A stretch of 64,000 nt of DNA from Pseudarthrobacter oxydans (GCF_013314975.1 NZ_JABTYH010000001.1:277311-341310); one strand, 5' to 3'. Positions 52,980 to 61,670 are shown, numbered from the stretch's first letter. Numbers and translations are program-made. Notes: generated by a model from the sequence alone, not told the origin.

Positions 52980-53428
52980 AGCACAAACTCTGGTTGACCT
53001 TCGCCGTGATCCTGGTTCTTGCTGCCACGGCCCATTTCATGGTCCGCTCCGCCGAGGACAAGGTGACCGACCGAATGCTGTCACAGGCAGACCGTTTCGC
53101 CATCCCGGCCGACTGGAATCTGATCGACGAGATTGTCCGGCCCGAGCGGTTCATGTGCATCAGCACGAACCCGTGCCCGAGTATGTCGCGTCGGTGGGAG
53201 ACCGGAAAAGAGCTCACCGATAACGACGTCGCGGCAGTAGTCTCGGGGGTCGGTGTCGAGATGACTGCCGACGGACCGTGCAAGCGACAGCCCAACGTCA
53301 TCGGGAACAGCACCATCTGCCTCTTTACGGGAAAGGACGGCGAATTCAACTACTGGCTCTCTGTCGCCAGCCCCGGCCCGGGGGAACCTCAGAAAGTCGG
53401 CCTAAACATCAGGGCCCGCACCCTATAG
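52976..53428 (+). CDS. Anchored or secreted hypothetical protein (150 aa)
   Basis: GTG start within the previous stop. An N-terminal hydrophobic segment (residues 4-22) acts as anchor or signal. The rest is extracellular, with four Cys (MCISTNPCPS, GPCKRQ, TICLFTG) that could form two disulfides. No family is recognised. Its 3' end abuts the broken integrase. Confidence 0.65.
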   Translation: MKHKLWLTFAVILVLAATAHFMVRSAEDKVTDRMLSQADRFAIPADWNLIDEIVRPERFMCISTNPCPSMSRRWETGKELTDNDVAAVVSGVGVEMTADGPCKRQPNVIGNSTICLFTGKDGEFNYWLSVASPGPGEPQKVGLNIRARTL

Positions 53429-53429
53429 T

Positions 53430-54125
53430 GCGCCTACCGGCACCTGTCTTCGTCGCGCCAACACAGAACTGGTTCTGCCTGTCCCGCTTCCATGCCTTGT
53501 TGATCCGAGCGGTGGGTGGCTTGGAGAGCAGGTCCACATCAGCCACGGTCAGAGCCCTTGCTTCTCCGAAGCGGTGCCTGTCATCATCAGGAAGTTCGTG
53601 AAGGCCTTGAACCGCTCCCCCATACCCTCCACGATGAGACTGAACTCCGCATGGGTAAGCAAGATGGCCTCGTCCTCCGCCTTTTCGATACGAGGCAGCT
53701 GCACGCCGCGGCAAGGGTTCCACGGAATGTACCCCAACATCTTCGCGGTATTCATGGTTGGACTTCACCCAGTGCGCCATCAGTCGGTAATCCAGCTTGT
53801 CCACGGTAAATAGCCGATGACGTTTCCGATATGCAGGTCCAGCATGGTCCGGTACGTCTTCGTGGTTCCGCTGGATGGACGGATCAGCAGGTCGATGTGT
53901 TCCTGAATGACCTCAGCCACAGTTGGCGTGCGCTTCTCGTTGGACAGGATGGCATGCTGCGCGATCTCGAACGACTGACCATTCGCGCACAGAAGCCTCT
54001 TCAGAGTTTCAGCTTCGACGAAACGTGGCGGCTGTCAGGCCTCGCGGCTCTTCGGGTCTCGCCGCAACACCATGTAGGACGACGACCCGTCCGTTTTGAT
54101 GCGCTTTCGAATGCGTCTGACCTGG
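53430..54125 (-). pseudogene. Tyrosine-type recombinase/integrase, multiply broken
   Basis: From right to left: an N-terminal arm-binding segment (RIRKRIKTDGSSSYMVLRRD, then an internal TGA), SFEIAQHAILSNEKRTPTVA, a core-binding domain (VIQEHIDLLIRPSSGTTKTY), then VDKLDYRLMAHWVKS, KMLGYIPWNPCRGVQLPRIE and GERFKAFTNFLMMTG, and finally RFGEARALTVADVDL and GATKTGAGRRTIG. The frame changes at least three times and the catalytic C-terminus is missing past about 53430. This is the remains of an Arthrobacter-type phage or island integrase whose attachment site is at its 5' end, next to the tRNA-like repeat at 54128. Confidence 0.75.
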
Positions 54126-54127
54126 GA

Positions 54128-54275
54128 AACACGGTGCCCGAGGTGGGACTCGAACTACATTCCAGGCCTGCAAACACGGGGAACCCGCGAGAACATGCGG
54201 AATTCGGAGCAGTCCGACCGACCTACAACCCAGTCCGAAGCCCAAAGTGTGGACAATGTCCATACCCCCTTTCGG
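54128..54275. repeat. att-like repeat copy A (tRNA 3'-end fragment plus flank)
   Basis: It contains GTGCCCGAGGTGGGACTCGA, which on the minus strand is the T-arm and acceptor end of a tRNA, then about 120 bases ending in TGTGGACAATGTCCA. The whole stretch aligns with 62470-62618 (copy B). No tRNA 5' half is present. It lies at the integrase 5' end, where attachment sites normally are. Confidence 0.65.
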
Positions 54276-54288
54276 GGGCGCTGGAGGA

Positions 54289-54657
54289 CTACCGGGGCAC
54301 CAGATGCCTGGAAATCTCGGCGGCAGCATTCGGCAGGTCGATAGTGCCCGCGGCGACTCCGACGACGAGGTCGAAGCCTTCATCCGTGGTGAAGTCATGC
54401 CGGTAACCGTTGATCCACAGCAGCAGCCCCATGAGCGTCCAAGCCGTCCGTTTGTTGCCGTCAACGAGTGGACGGAACCGGGCGACCGACTCCAACAAGG
54501 CTGCCGCCTTCACCACGAGCTCCGGATAGGCTTCCGCGCCCAGGACAGTCGTAGCCGGCCTGACCAATGCTGAGGCCAACAACCCGACATCACGGATATG
54601 GAAGCCGTACCGATCAACTACCTGAAGGGCATCCTCAATGTCCAGGTACGCTGTCAC
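54289..54657 (-). CDS. Doc/Fic-type toxin homologue lacking the catalytic His
   Basis: A 122-residue death-on-curing family protein. The Fic core motif HxFxDGNKR appears as R62-P-L-V-D-G-N-K-R, so the catalytic His is replaced by Arg; the rest of the helix (TAWTLMGLLLWINGY) is normal. Doc proteins inactivate EF-Tu and need this His, so the toxin is predicted to be inactive or altered. Its ATG overlaps the stop of the upstream antitoxin gene, the classical toxin-antitoxin layout. Confidence 0.85.
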   Translation of the reverse strand: MTAYLDIEDALQVVDRYGFHIRDVGLLASALVRPATTVLGAEAYPELVVKAAALLESVARFRPLVDGNKRTAWTLMGLLLWINGYRHDFTTDEGFDLVVGVAAGTIDLPNAAAEISRHLVPR

Positions 54658-54860
54658 GCGTCTTCAAGGCGCTTCAGCAGATCAGCGTCATGACTCATAA
54701 CAAAATCAAGACCTGCGCTGATTTCACGTCGGCGCGCGTGGCGCTGCAGAACCAACTCTGCGCCCTGCAACAGAAGCGCGGACTTCGACGTATGTTCCTC
54801 GGCAGCCAACTTCTCCAGCCGCCGATCGAGGTCTTCAGGGACACGGAGATTCATAGCCAT
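54654..54860 (-). CDS. Ribbon-helix-helix antitoxin (partner of Doc)
   Basis: A 68-residue protein beginning MAMNLRVPEDLDRRLEKLAA, a clear RHH/CopG-type DNA-binding strand and helix, followed by TSKSALLLQGAELVLQRHARR and a C-terminal tail likely to wrap the toxin. The ATG at 54860 is chosen because the conserved domain begins there; the longer frame covers the operator. Confidence 0.8.
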   Translation of the reverse strand: MAMNLRVPEDLDRRLEKLAAEEHTSKSALLLQGAELVLQRHARRREISAGLDFVMSHDADLLKRLEDA

Positions 54861-54868
54861 GCCTACAT

Positions 54869-54885
54869 GGTACCAAACCGGTACC
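54869..54885 (-). promoter_or_regulatory. Paired GGTACC sites, likely antitoxin operator
   Basis: GGTACC occurs at 54869-54874 and 54880-54885, 11 bases apart (one helical turn), directly upstream of the antitoxin start. Such spaced palindromes suit cooperative binding by RHH dimers. Confidence 0.5.
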
Positions 54886-55471
54886 CGCCCTTGACTGGGC
54901 TGCACGCCTCGCTAATTGGACCAGACTCACCCGAGCAGGGTCGCGGTGTCTTGGAAAGCTCTGTTCTTTTCAAGCTGTCCGTCCAGCATCACACGCCCGC
55001 TGTCGAGGGTTTCAAGGCCGGCGACGGCCGTAAGGAATCTCAATAGGGATTGTCAAGGACAATCATCGTTTCCAGCAGTGCTGCGCGGCACCCAAGGTGC
55101 CCCTAAAGCTATCCGTGGCTGGGGTCAATTCGGATTATCCATGGCTGATTCTTTTGGGAGCCGTTTGGAGAGCTCCCTCGGCAGCGGTAGCGGTGGATAA
55201 CTCACGAGGATTTGTCCCCGGCTGTGAGTAGCGGAGGCATTCCGAAGAGCATTGGCAATACAGGATGAATCCGGCAGCGCTAGGGGTGTAAGTCTGATCT
55301 CGATGGGGTGTTTCCATAGATCTCTTCGCCGGGTCGCTGCGGTTGAAAATGCGCTCGCTCTCATCGTTCAGAGCGCATGGTCGCGGTGCCTTCCGTGTTC
55401 TGTTGTAGTGGGCTTACCAGGGTGCCACGATATCTTCTATCAGCCGCCACACGAGCAGGGGGTCTTCGGAG
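54886..55471. other. Intergenic region of about 590 bases, no supported gene
   Basis: Short frames on both strands have no ribosome-binding sites or recognisable products. The last 150 bases probably hold the promoter of the CysK-like gene, though no convincing boxes were picked out. Confidence 0.3.
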
Positions 55472-56413
55472 ATGAACGATTCAATGGGTGCGTTCGCGGG
55501 AATTGGGAACACGCCCCTCGTGGAGCTGCGGAGGGTGGCGCCGGCCAACGGTGCCCGGATTTTCGTCAAGTTGGAGTGGGCCAACCCGACAGGGAGTATG
55601 AAAGACCGGATGGCACGCACGGCGGTCGAAGGCGCCGTGCGCGACGGTCGCCTTATCCCGGGAGGAACTGTCGTCGAATACACCGCTGGCACGACCGGCA
55701 TTTCGCTTGCGTTTGCTTGCGCTGTGCTTGGTTTCGGCCTCCACGTCGTCTTCTCCGACGCGTTCAGTGACGAAAAACGCCGGACGATGCTTGCCTTTGG
55801 CGCCACCGTCGAGGATGTTCCAAGTGACAATGGCGCAATCACCGAAACGCTGATCAAGCGGATGATCGCCCGGGCCGCTGAAGTATCGAAACAACCGGGC
55901 ATGTGGTGGTGTGACCAGTTGAATAACCATGACGCGGTCACCGGGTATCTGCCCCTGGGGGAAGAAATCTGGACACAGACAAAAGGCCGGATCGACGCGT
56001 TCGTGCACACGGTCGGAACCGCTCACTCCATTCACGGGGTCACGCGCTCGCTCCGAGCGCACAATCCAGACATCAGCGTCTTTGCAGTCGAACCGGCCGA
56101 ATCCGCTGTCCTGTCCGGTCAACCGACCGGCCCCAACCGGATCGAAGGCATCGGTATCGGTTTTGTTCCCCCGCTGTGGGAACCGGATGCCGTCGACGGC
56201 ATCCTCACCGTATCCGCCGACGAGGCAATGGATATGGCGCGGCGCCTGGCCCGGCAAGAGGGGCTCTTTGCCGGCACTTCCTCAGGGGCGAATGTTGTCG
56301 CCGCTCTTCGGACCGCGGAACGAATGGGCCCCGGATCAACAATCGTCACCATCCTCTGCGACTCCGGACTCCGTTACCTCTCCACCGAGCTCTACCGATC
56401 TGGAACAATCTAG
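55472..56413 (+). CDS. Cysteine synthase family (fold type II) PLP enzyme, divergent
   Basis: A 313-residue enzyme of the CysK/CBS superfamily. The PLP lysine is K44 in NPTGSMKDRMA. The substrate loop TSGNTG is changed to TAGTTG, and the phosphate-binding GTGGT loop to VGTAHSIHGV; GIGIGFVPPLW and TSSGAN follow in order. These changes suggest an activity other than plain O-acetylserine sulfhydrylation. It stands alone but close to the methionine-synthase genes, so a sulfur amino-acid role is plausible. The start (55472 or 55484) is uncertain. Confidence 0.85.
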   Translation: MNDSMGAFAGIGNTPLVELRRVAPANGARIFVKLEWANPTGSMKDRMARTAVEGAVRDGRLIPGGTVVEYTAGTTGISLAFACAVLGFGLHVVFSDAFSDEKRRTMLAFGATVEDVPSDNGAITETLIKRMIARAAEVSKQPGMWWCDQLNNHDAVTGYLPLGEEIWTQTKGRIDAFVHTVGTAHSIHGVTRSLRAHNPDISVFAVEPAESAVLSGQPTGPNRIEGIGIGFVPPLWEPDAVDGILTVSADEAMDMARRLARQEGLFAGTSSGANVVAALRTAERMGPGSTIVTILCDSGLRYLSTELYRSGTI

Positions 56414-56559
56414 CCCCCAAACCAGCCGGGCGCCCGCAATTCCAACGGCCAGGAAGCTTGGCGGAGGGATCGTTGCCTGCTCGGCAGGCGCAGGCCTATA
56501 CTCCGGTCAGGCCGGCAGCTTACCGGTTCGGACGATGACTAAGGAGATCACGGTGGCGC

Positions 56560-56712
56560 CTAGATTCGGAGTGCTTGCATGGGATCGAAGCCATAGAACG
56601 AACGGAACACCACCCACCGGCCGTTCTCCCAGCCCTGCCGGCCCTGCCCGAACACCACGGCGGTGACCGCGCTGGTGAGATTGTCGTAGCGGATGTGTTT
56701 GGTACGTCCCAG
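56560..56712 (-). mobile_element. IS21-family transposase (IstA) fragment
   Basis: Fifty codons read KHIRYDNLTSAVTAVVFGQG then GRWVVFRSFYGFDPMQ before a stop. This matches the IstA catalytic-core region that normally reads FRSHYGFD. The remainder of the transposase and IstB are absent. Confidence 0.7.
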
Positions 56713-56832
56713 TCAGTCTTTTAGTGTTTGCGCAGTTGAACAAACGCAGTCATAACTCGGCCGTTACATCTCATCAGAGCGTGATAACTGCCACCGTAGT
56801 TTTGTGAGGCCTGCGGGGGAAGGTTCAGCGAA

Positions 56833-56888
56833 GCCGCAAACTGATCAACTTTGGTGACCAGAGAATCGCGCCAACATCAGTTTGCGGC
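56833..56888. repeat. 13-bp inverted repeat resembling an IS21-type terminus
   Basis: GCCGCAAACTGAT (56833-56845) and ATCAGTTTGCGGC (56876-56888) flank 30 bases that include CAACTTTGGTGACC. Similar CAAACTG..CCAA..TTTGGTGACC stretches occur at ends of actinobacterial IS21 elements, so this is probably the end of the element whose transposase fragment lies nearby. Confidence 0.5.
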
Positions 56889-57127
56889 TCAACGGCCTCC
56901 ACAGGTGGCGGCCAGTACGGCACCGCGGCCTTACAAGCCCTGCGTGATGTCCCCGGGCTGGATCGTCACCACCTGGAACAGGCCGGTTTCCTAGCTGACG
57001 TCCGCCCCGGCCATGCCAACGACGGCGACGGCGACGGCGACGGGCATGTGCGATACCAGCAACCCGCTCGGCTGCAACAAACACGTCCAATCACCCAAGG
57101 GGTAAAGAATTGCCCGCTCAACTGCGG

Positions 57128-58069
57128 TCAGCCGAGTAGCGCTACGCCGAATTCAGCGACGACGGCCCGCAGTTCCCCGAGGTAGCGCTGCGCTTGGTCG
57201 GTGAGCGGAATCGCGGCGTGGCCGATCCAGCCGATTTCGATGCGTTCGTCAACGTCGAGCGGGATGGCGACGATCTCCGGGTCGAGCTGCCCACTGATGA
57301 TTCCCGTCGAAATCGTGTAGCCGTGGAGCCCGATCATGAGGTTGAAGATCGTCGCACGGTCAGAGACCCGGATCTCCTGCTTACTGGACAAGGTGGAGAG
57401 GATCTCCTCGGCGAAGTAAAAAGAGTTGTTCGCACCTTGATCGAAGGTCAGCCGCGGCAAGCCGGCAAGATCTTCTAGAGTCGCTCGCTCTTTTGAGGCG
57501 AGCGGGTTGTTCCGTGAAATGAAGATGTGCGGATCGGCGAGGAACAGCGGAGAGAACGCGAGCCCGGATTCGCGGAGCAGCTTGTCGATGATCTTCCGGT
57601 TGAAATCGTTCCGGTAGAGGATGCCTATCTCGCTGCGGAGCGTCCGGACATCCTCGATGATGTCCCAGGTGCGGGACTCACGCAGCGAGAACTCGTATTC
57701 GGCCACCTCAGTGGCCTTGACCATCCGGACGAAGGCGTCCACCGCGAACGAGTAGTGCTGCGTTGACACCCCAAGCAGACGTCGCCGCGGTGGCCTACCA
57801 AGGTAACGCTGCTCGAGGAGAGCGAACTGCTCGACGACCTGCCTCGCATAGCCGAGGAACTCTGCCCCGTCGGCTGTGAGGGTGACGCCGCGGGCGGAGC
57901 GAACCAGGAGCGCACGGCCCACCCGGGCCTCAAGGTCCTTCATCGCTGCGGACATTGTGGGCTGCGCTACGTAAAGAAGGTCGGCAGCCGCTGAGATTGT
58001 CCCCTCAGCTGCAACTTCTATGAAGTAGCGCAGCTGCTGCAGGGTCAATCCTCTGGAAAGCTGTGGCAT
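57128..58069 (-). CDS. LysR-family transcriptional regulator
   Basis: A 313-residue regulator. The winged helix (LTLQQLRYFIEVAAEGTISAAADLLYVAQPTMSAAMKDLE) is canonical, followed by an inducer-binding domain with IGILYRNDFNRK and the FDQGANNSFYFAEE loop. It is transcribed away from mesX; about 120 bases separate its start from the likely mesX start. It is therefore the probable regulator of the methionine-synthase genes, perhaps sensing methionine, homocysteine or sulfur status (inference). Confidence 0.9.
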   Translation of the reverse strand: MPQLSRGLTLQQLRYFIEVAAEGTISAAADLLYVAQPTMSAAMKDLEARVGRALLVRSARGVTLTADGAEFLGYARQVVEQFALLEQRYLGRPPRRRLLGVSTQHYSFAVDAFVRMVKATEVAEYEFSLRESRTWDIIEDVRTLRSEIGILYRNDFNRKIIDKLLRESGLAFSPLFLADPHIFISRNNPLASKERATLEDLAGLPRLTFDQGANNSFYFAEEILSTLSSKQEIRVSDRATIFNLMIGLHGYTISTGIISGQLDPEIVAIPLDVDERIEIGWIGHAAIPLTDQAQRYLGELRAVVAEFGVALLG

Positions 58070-58189
58070 AGGAAAATTCTATATGAATGCATAATGACCA
58101 CTAGTTACTTGATACCCCTCGGAAGGTTGCAGCATGGATACATCCCCTTCGGAAAGGCCGTCTCCGGCCCATCAACGGATTGGCAGCAC

Positions 58190-59182
58190 ATGGCAGACGA
58201 CTTCACCTTCAGCATTACCATGACCCGCTTCGACGAGGACTACTCCCCGTCGGAAGGCTCCCGGATCACGACGAATTTCGCCAACCTGGCACGGGGCGAG
58301 CACCGCCAGGAGAACCTCCGCAACGCCTTGACCATGATACGGCGCCGTTTCAACGATCTCGCAGACTGGGACAACCCGGACCGGGACCGCTACGCGCTCG
58401 AGCTTGAGATCGTTTCCGTGCAGATACAGTTCACCGCGGACGGAACGGATCAGCAGTTCCCGCTGTTCGAGGTTCTCGATATCCAGATCGTCGACCTGCT
58501 GAACGGGGTCCGCCACCAAGGAATCGTCGGCAACAACTTCTCCTCCTACGTCCGAGACTTCGACTTCAGCGTCGTACTGCCGGCGGCAGCCGGGTACTCA
58601 GGCAAGCCCACGGTGCCCGACGACTTCGGCGATCTTCACGGCAAGCTGTTCCAGCACTTCCTCGATTCCCCGGTAGGCCGGGAACGCTTCCCGCAGCCGC
58701 CAGTGGTCTGCATCAGCGTCTCCACAAGCAAGACGTACCGGCGAACCGGGAACCGTCACCCGGTCCTGGGCGTCGAGTACCAGCAGGACGAGTTCTCGCT
58801 GACGGACGCGTACTTCGCAAAGATGGGACTGCGGGTGCGCTACTTCATGCCACGCGGCAGCGTTGCGCCGCTCGCCTTCTATTTCCGGGGCGACCTGCTC
58901 AATGACTACTCCAACCTGCAGCTCATCGGCACCATCAGCACCATGGAGACGTTCCAGAAGATCTACCGCCCGGAGATCTACAACGCGAACTCCGCCGCCG
59001 CCGCCGTCTACCAGCCGAGCCTGGGCGAGCAGGACTACTCGCGGACCCAGATCGCTTACGACCGCGTCGAGCGCGGTCAGCTCGCGATCACGCAGGCGAA
59101 GTACACGGAGGAGCACTTCATCACGGCCCACAAGGATCTGTTGGACCAGTGGACGGCCAACTACCCTGCCCTCGTCAACTGA
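58190..59182 (+). CDS. mesX: MesX (DUF1852), partner of the oxygen-dependent methionine synthase
   Basis: A DUF1852 protein, about 330 residues from the start proposed here. The conserved domain begins MADDFTFSITMTRFDEDYSP, followed by SRITTNFANLARGEHRQENLRNALTMI, the family hallmark. An upstream ATG at 58094 would add 32 unconserved residues and leave only 24 bases to the divergent LysR gene, so the ATG at 58190 is preferred. DUF1852 proteins are known as MesX, an accessory protein (putative oxygenase) required together with MesD for folate-independent methionine synthesis. MesD follows 20 bases downstream. Confidence 0.88.
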   Translation: MADDFTFSITMTRFDEDYSPSEGSRITTNFANLARGEHRQENLRNALTMIRRRFNDLADWDNPDRDRYALELEIVSVQIQFTADGTDQQFPLFEVLDIQIVDLLNGVRHQGIVGNNFSSYVRDFDFSVVLPAAAGYSGKPTVPDDFGDLHGKLFQHFLDSPVGRERFPQPPVVCISVSTSKTYRRTGNRHPVLGVEYQQDEFSLTDAYFAKMGLRVRYFMPRGSVAPLAFYFRGDLLNDYSNLQLIGTISTMETFQKIYRPEIYNANSAAAAVYQPSLGEQDYSRTQIAYDRVERGQLAITQAKYTEEHFITAHKDLLDQWTANYPALVN

Positions 59183-59202
59183 CCCACGGAGAATCGTTAA
59201 TC

Positions 59203-60249
59203 ATGAACACACTTTTGCCCACCACCGTTGTCGGTAGCCTGCCGAAACCATCGTGGCTCGCACAGCCGGAGACTCTTTGGTCCCCGTGGAAGCTGGAGGG
59301 AGATGCGCTGCTCGAGGGCAAACAGGATGCGCTGCGCATCGCCATCCACGAGCAGAGCCTGCGCGGCATCGACATCGTCAGCGACGGCGAGCAAACCCGC
59401 CAGCACTTCGTCACGACCTTCATCGAGAATCTCAGCGGGGTCGACTTTGAACAACGCAAGACCGTGCGCATCCGCGACCGCTACGACGCGAGCGTACCGA
59501 CCGTCGTCGGACCAGTGAGCCGTGAGCGGCCGGTATTCGTCGACGACGCAAAATTCCTTCGCGCAACCACTGACCGGCCGATCAAATGGACTCTTCCCGG
59601 TCCAATGACGATGGTGGACACGCTCTACGATGACCACTACAAGAGCCGCGAGAAGCTGGCCTGGGAGTTCGCCACGATCCTGAACCAGGAGGCGAAAGAA
59701 CTCGAGGCGGCCGGCGTTGACATCATCCAGTTCGACGAGCCCGCGTTCAATGTCTTCCTCGATGAGGTCAAGGATTGGGGAGTGGCTGCGCTTGAGAGAG
59801 CCGCAGAAGGACTGCGCGCTGAGACCGCCGTGCATATCTGCTACGGCTATGGGATCAAGGCGAACAATGACTGGAAGGCGACGCTCGGCCCACAGTGGCG
59901 GCAGTACGAGGAAACGTTCCCGCTGCTGCAAAGCTCCAGCATCGACATCATCTCGCTGGAATCCCAGAACTCCCAAGTGCCCATGGACCTCATCGAGCTC
60001 CTCCGCGGCAAGAAAGTCATGCTCGGGGCAATCGACGTCGCAAGTGAGACCATCGAGACCCCGGAGGAGGTCGCCAACACCCTCCGCATGGCCCTCCAGT
60101 TCGTCGATGCGGACAAGCTCATCCCCAGCTCCAACTGTGGCATGGCACCGTTCCCCCGGGACGTCGCACTGGCCAAGCTGAGTGCTCTCAGCGCAGGGAC
60201 GAACATCATTCGCGAGGAACTGGCCCGCTCCGCCCCCAGCGTGTCCTAG
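59203..60249 (+). CDS. mesD: MesD, core-MetE-type methionine synthase
   Basis: A 348-residue barrel protein equivalent to the C-terminal catalytic half of MetE (TTVVGSLPKPSWLAQ, GIDIVSDGEQTRQHFVTTFI, DIIQFDEPAF). Probable zinc ligands are H211 and C213 (HICYGYG) and C312 (NCGMAP). It lacks the folate-binding N-terminal half of full MetE. Neighbouring MesX identifies it as the MesD class, which methylates homocysteine to methionine without 5-methyl-THF and depends on oxygen; its methyl donor is not established. It is followed two bases later by a flavin reductase. Confidence 0.9.
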   Translation: MNTLLPTTVVGSLPKPSWLAQPETLWSPWKLEGDALLEGKQDALRIAIHEQSLRGIDIVSDGEQTRQHFVTTFIENLSGVDFEQRKTVRIRDRYDASVPTVVGPVSRERPVFVDDAKFLRATTDRPIKWTLPGPMTMVDTLYDDHYKSREKLAWEFATILNQEAKELEAAGVDIIQFDEPAFNVFLDEVKDWGVAALERAAEGLRAETAVHICYGYGIKANNDWKATLGPQWRQYEETFPLLQSSSIDIISLESQNSQVPMDLIELLRGKKVMLGAIDVASETIETPEEVANTLRMALQFVDADKLIPSSNCGMAPFPRDVALAKLSALSAGTNIIREELARSAPSVS

Positions 60250-60251
60250 CG

Positions 60252-60824
60252 ATGTTTCACGCCTACCCCGCAGAGACTTGGCTCGACGCTCCCGAGCAAA
60301 GCTTCCCGTCCTCCCTCTCGGCTGATGAATTCAAGGCACTGTTCCGTGGGCACCCGGGAGGTGTCGCCGTCATCACGGCCGATGCCGGCGAAGGACCGGT
60401 GGCACTGACGGTATCGTCGGTCGTGTCAGTGAGTGCGGAACCTCCATTGCTGATTTTCTCGGTCTCGGCACTGTCCTCTGCGTCCGAAGTGCTTTCGCGC
60501 GCCGATACCGTCGTCGTGCACCTGCTGGACGCGCACGACGTCGACTTGGCGAAGTTTGGAGCGACCCCTGGAGCCGACCGGTTTGACCAGACGCACCGCT
60601 GGTCGCCCCTTGCAACCGGCGAAGCGGTGTATGAGGATGTCCGCGCCTGGGTGCGCTGCGCCGTCATCAATCGCATGGAGGTGGGGACCTCCACAATCAT
60701 CGCCGTTCACGCCTTGGAGTCCCGCGTGATGCGTGACGTCCAGGCGGGCGAACCCGGCGACGCACTGATCTACCACAACCGTTCATGGCACCGTCTGGGC
60801 GAGCATTCCAAGCTTGAAGGCTGA
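60252..60824 (+). CDS. Flavin reductase-like protein, third gene of the mes operon
   Basis: A 190-residue flavin reductase-like domain protein (FRGHPGGVAVITAD, ALTVSSVVSVSAEPPLLIFSV, and the C-terminal YHNRSWHRL). This is the short-chain flavin:NAD(P)H reductase component found with two-component monooxygenases. Its position two bases behind mesD suggests it supplies reduced flavin to MesX, the putative oxygenase. That electron route is an inference. Confidence 0.88.
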   Translation: MFHAYPAETWLDAPEQSFPSSLSADEFKALFRGHPGGVAVITADAGEGPVALTVSSVVSVSAEPPLLIFSVSALSSASEVLSRADTVVVHLLDAHDVDLAKFGATPGADRFDQTHRWSPLATGEAVYEDVRAWVRCAVINRMEVGTSTIIAVHALESRVMRDVQAGEPGDALIYHNRSWHRLGEHSKLEG

Positions 60825-60956
60825 GCGCCCTAGCCGCCGGCGCAGTCCCCGGAGCGACGGCATCGCCGTAGTTGCCAGCCGGTCCGCCTAAAACCACCCA
60901 TAAGCATGTCGGGGGGTCATAGAGACCATCCCTCACGATGAAAGATCCCTTAAACC

Positions 60957-61670
60957 ATGACATCAGCCGTAGCCAGCCCAGGTACCAAAACCGCCTCTAC
61001 CCTGCAAGAAAATGCGTCTCCGGAAAAGTTCCGACTGATGCTCATGATGGCCCTCACGCTCGTTACAGGTGTCGTTGACGCGGTCGGCTACCTTGCCCTT
61101 GACCGCGTCTTCACCGGAAATATGACCGGCAACGTGGTGATTCTTGCGATGGCGTTGGCCGGGGCGGCGTACCTGCCAGCTTTGGGCCCACTGGTAGCAC
61201 TTGGTGCCTTTCTCCTCGGCGCGGCGGTTGCCGGATTTACGCTCCAGTCAAGCCCGCAAGGCTGGAACCGCCGGGTGACGCTCCTCCTCACAGCGGGTTG
61301 TATCGCGTTGACGGGAACCGCCGCCGTCTCCCTCATCGTGGAAGACGTCGGCCGGCAGTCCATTGTTGTCATTGTTGCCGCCGTTATCGCCATGCACATG
61401 GGCTCCCAGGCCCTGATTGCGCGGCATTTGGGCGTACGAGACATGACCACCGTGGTCATTACTTCCACCATGACTTCCCTCGCCGGGGAGTCACTTGTGG
61501 GCAAGCAACGGCCCCGGTTATTCAACCGACGGCTGGGCGCTGTCCTCGCTATGTTCGCCGGGGCCGCCATCGGAGCGATCCTGCTCCAGACACATTTCAG
61601 CGTCCCGATCGGCCTCGGCATCGCCATCACCGCCGCGGTGACCGTCCTGGGAAGTCGCCGCTGGCATTGA
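60957..61670 (+). CDS. DUF1275 (YoaK family) integral membrane protein
   Basis: A 237-residue protein with about six membrane helices. Family hallmarks are TLVTGVVDAVGYLALDRVFTGNMTGNVV in the first two helices and GVRDMTTVVITSTMTSLA later. Function unknown in general. It is preceded by about 130 bases without a gene, so it may have its own promoter. Confidence 0.88.
   Translation: MTSAVASPGTKTASTLQENASPEKFRLMLMMALTLVTGVVDAVGYLALDRVFTGNMTGNVVILAMALAGAAYLPALGPLVALGAFLLGAAVAGFTLQSSPQGWNRRVTLLLTAGCIALTGTAAVSLIVEDVGRQSIVVIVAAVIAMHMGSQALIARHLGVRDMTTVVITSTMTSLAGESLVGKQRPRLFNRRLGAVLAMFAGAAIGAILLQTHFSVPIGLGIAITAAVTVLGSRRWH

Larger units (their letters stand above)
56414..57127. other. Decayed mobile-element region
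   Basis: Apart from the IS21 fragment and inverted repeat listed separately, no intact gene is visible. A GC-rich simple stretch (repeated GACGGC, near 57020) creates spurious Arg-rich frames. Confidence 0.35.

Noticed and set aside
54128..54200. A complete tRNA gene
   Set aside because: Only the T-arm and acceptor end are present; no 5' half, D-arm or anticodon arm was found, and the T stem is imperfect.
54886..55471. Short frames (for example 54916-55200 and 55125-55364) as genes
   Set aside because: No ribosome-binding sites, poor codon use and no recognisable products.
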